Shown one piece after another: positions 6,591-7,105 of a DNA stretch of 7,105 nucleotides. The stretch lies in the NCBI RefSeq assembly GCF_000613305.1, contig NZ_BAIO01000098.1:1-7105 (forward strand). The letters are read 5' to 3'. Positions within the stretch are counted from its first letter, which is position 1; the number at the start of each line of letters is the position of its first letter. The stretch comes from Komagataeibacter kakiaceti JCM 25156. GTDB lineage: Bacteria > Pseudomonadota > Alphaproteobacteria > Acetobacterales > Acetobacteraceae. Made by a program: the position numbers and the translations under genes. Below the pieces are notes generated by a model that had not been told where the DNA came from, did no database searches, and saw only the letters and a list, made by a program, of their open reading frames with translations.

Positions 6591-6622
6591 CCGATGTAGG
6601 CAACCCGCACGCACCTTTCAAG
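6591..6622 (-). promoter_or_regulatory. heat-shock (RpoH/sigma-32) promoter of dnaK
   Basis: On the minus strand CTTGAAA (6622-6616) is the -35 element and CCTACATCGG (6600-6591) the -10. CTTG and the -10 block are 18 bases apart. The known alphaproteobacterial RpoH consensus is CTTG-N17/18-CYTATNTNNG, and this site departs from it at one position (C for T at the fifth base of the -10). Transcription should start near 6584, giving a dnaK leader of about 115 bases. TATAAC (6589-6584) next to it resembles a vegetative -10 but has no matching -35. Confidence 0.8.
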
Positions 6623-6650
6623 GGGAGGAAGAGACGCGCGGACAAGGATT

Positions 6651-7105
6651 TCATCCCGCCTGCGCCGGACCTTTCGACACCACGACCATGGCCGGCTTGA
6701 GCAGCCGCCCGTGCAGGGTCCACGCCGGTGTCCAGGACTCCATCACGGTGCCCGCGGCGTGTTCGTCGCTGGGCTGTTCCGCCATGGCCTGGTGCAGGTT
6801 GGCGTCAAAGGGCTTGCCCTTCGCGTCCACCGCGCAGATGCCATTGCGTTCAAGGATTCCCATGAAGGACCGTTCGGTGCTTTCGATCCCCTCGCGCATG
6901 CGGGTCAGGATGCTGTCCTCGCCCTCGGTTGCCTGGGGCAGGCTGGCCAGCGCGCGCTTGAGGTTCTCGGCCGCCTCGACCACGTCCTTGGCGAATTTCT
7001 GCACGGCGTACTGCCGGGCGTCCTCCACCTCGCGCTTGGCGCGGTTGCGGACGTTCTGCATTTCCGCCTCGGCGCGCATCCATTTGTCGCGCATGGCGGA
7101 AAGCT
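6651..7105 (-). CDS. grpE: nucleotide exchange factor GrpE (5' end beyond window)
   Basis: GrpE is a dimeric co-chaperone that opens the DnaK nucleotide cleft to release ADP and resets the Hsp70 cycle. About 150 C-terminal residues are visible. The frame is still open at the window edge (Leu-Ser-Ala before the first visible Met at 7094), and GrpE proteins are usually around 200 residues, so that Met is internal and the true start lies outside. Visible parts are the long dimerisation helix (MRAEAEMQNVRNRAKREVED and beyond) and the C-terminal beta domain with KPFDANLHQAMAE and HGRLLKPAMVVV, which bracket the family signature. The stop TGA is at 6653-6651. The dnaK heat-shock promoter begins 28 bp further on. 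No terminator is visible between grpE and dnaK, so read-through into dnaK is also possible. Confidence 0.95.
   Translation of the reverse strand, partial: LSAMRDKWMRAEAEMQNVRNRAKREVEDARQYAVQKFAKDVVEAAENLKRALASLPQATEGEDSILTRMREGIESTERSFMGILERNGICAVDAKGKPFDANLHQAMAEQPSDEHAAGTVMESWTPAWTLHGRLLKPAMVVVSKGPAQAG

Overview
The window is a stretch of GC-rich alphaproteobacterial housekeeping DNA. Protein wording (the TrmB, MetK, DapB and DnaK sequences), the gene order and the base composition suggest the acetic acid bacteria (Acetobacteraceae, Komagataeibacter/Gluconacetobacter-like). That family assignment is an inference from recognition, not from a database search. All six confidently recognised genes lie on the minus strand, so transcription runs from the right end of the window to the left: grpE (5' end cut by the window edge) - dnaK - dnaJ - dapB - metK - trmB.

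Right half (about 3235-7105): the Hsp70 chaperone machine. GrpE is the nucleotide exchange factor, DnaK the ATP-driven Hsp70, and DnaJ the J-domain co-chaperone. A very good match to the alphaproteobacterial heat-shock (RpoH/sigma-32) promoter lies just after grpE and in front of dnaK. A strong intrinsic terminator lies between dnaK and dnaJ, so dnaK can be transcribed without grpE and at a different level from dnaJ.

Left half (about 20-3052): three metabolic or RNA-modification genes. DapB is a lysine/diaminopimelate biosynthesis reductase, MetK makes S-adenosylmethionine (SAM), and TrmB is a SAM-dependent tRNA m7G46 methyltransferase that uses the product of MetK. dapB is preceded by a perfect 10-bp hairpin close to its ribosome binding site. 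metK has a sharp -35 box and a short leader that can fold into a hairpin and possibly a pseudoknot next to the ribosome binding site.

The 199-bp metK-trmB gap is the least explained part. It holds a 44-codon plus-strand reading frame with an excellent ribosome binding site, starting back-to-back with trmB, followed by two perfect tandem hairpins. No mobile elements, CRISPR arrays, rRNA or tRNA genes, or signs of horizontal transfer are visible. No obviously new multi-gene system is present; the points of interest are in the intergenic control regions.
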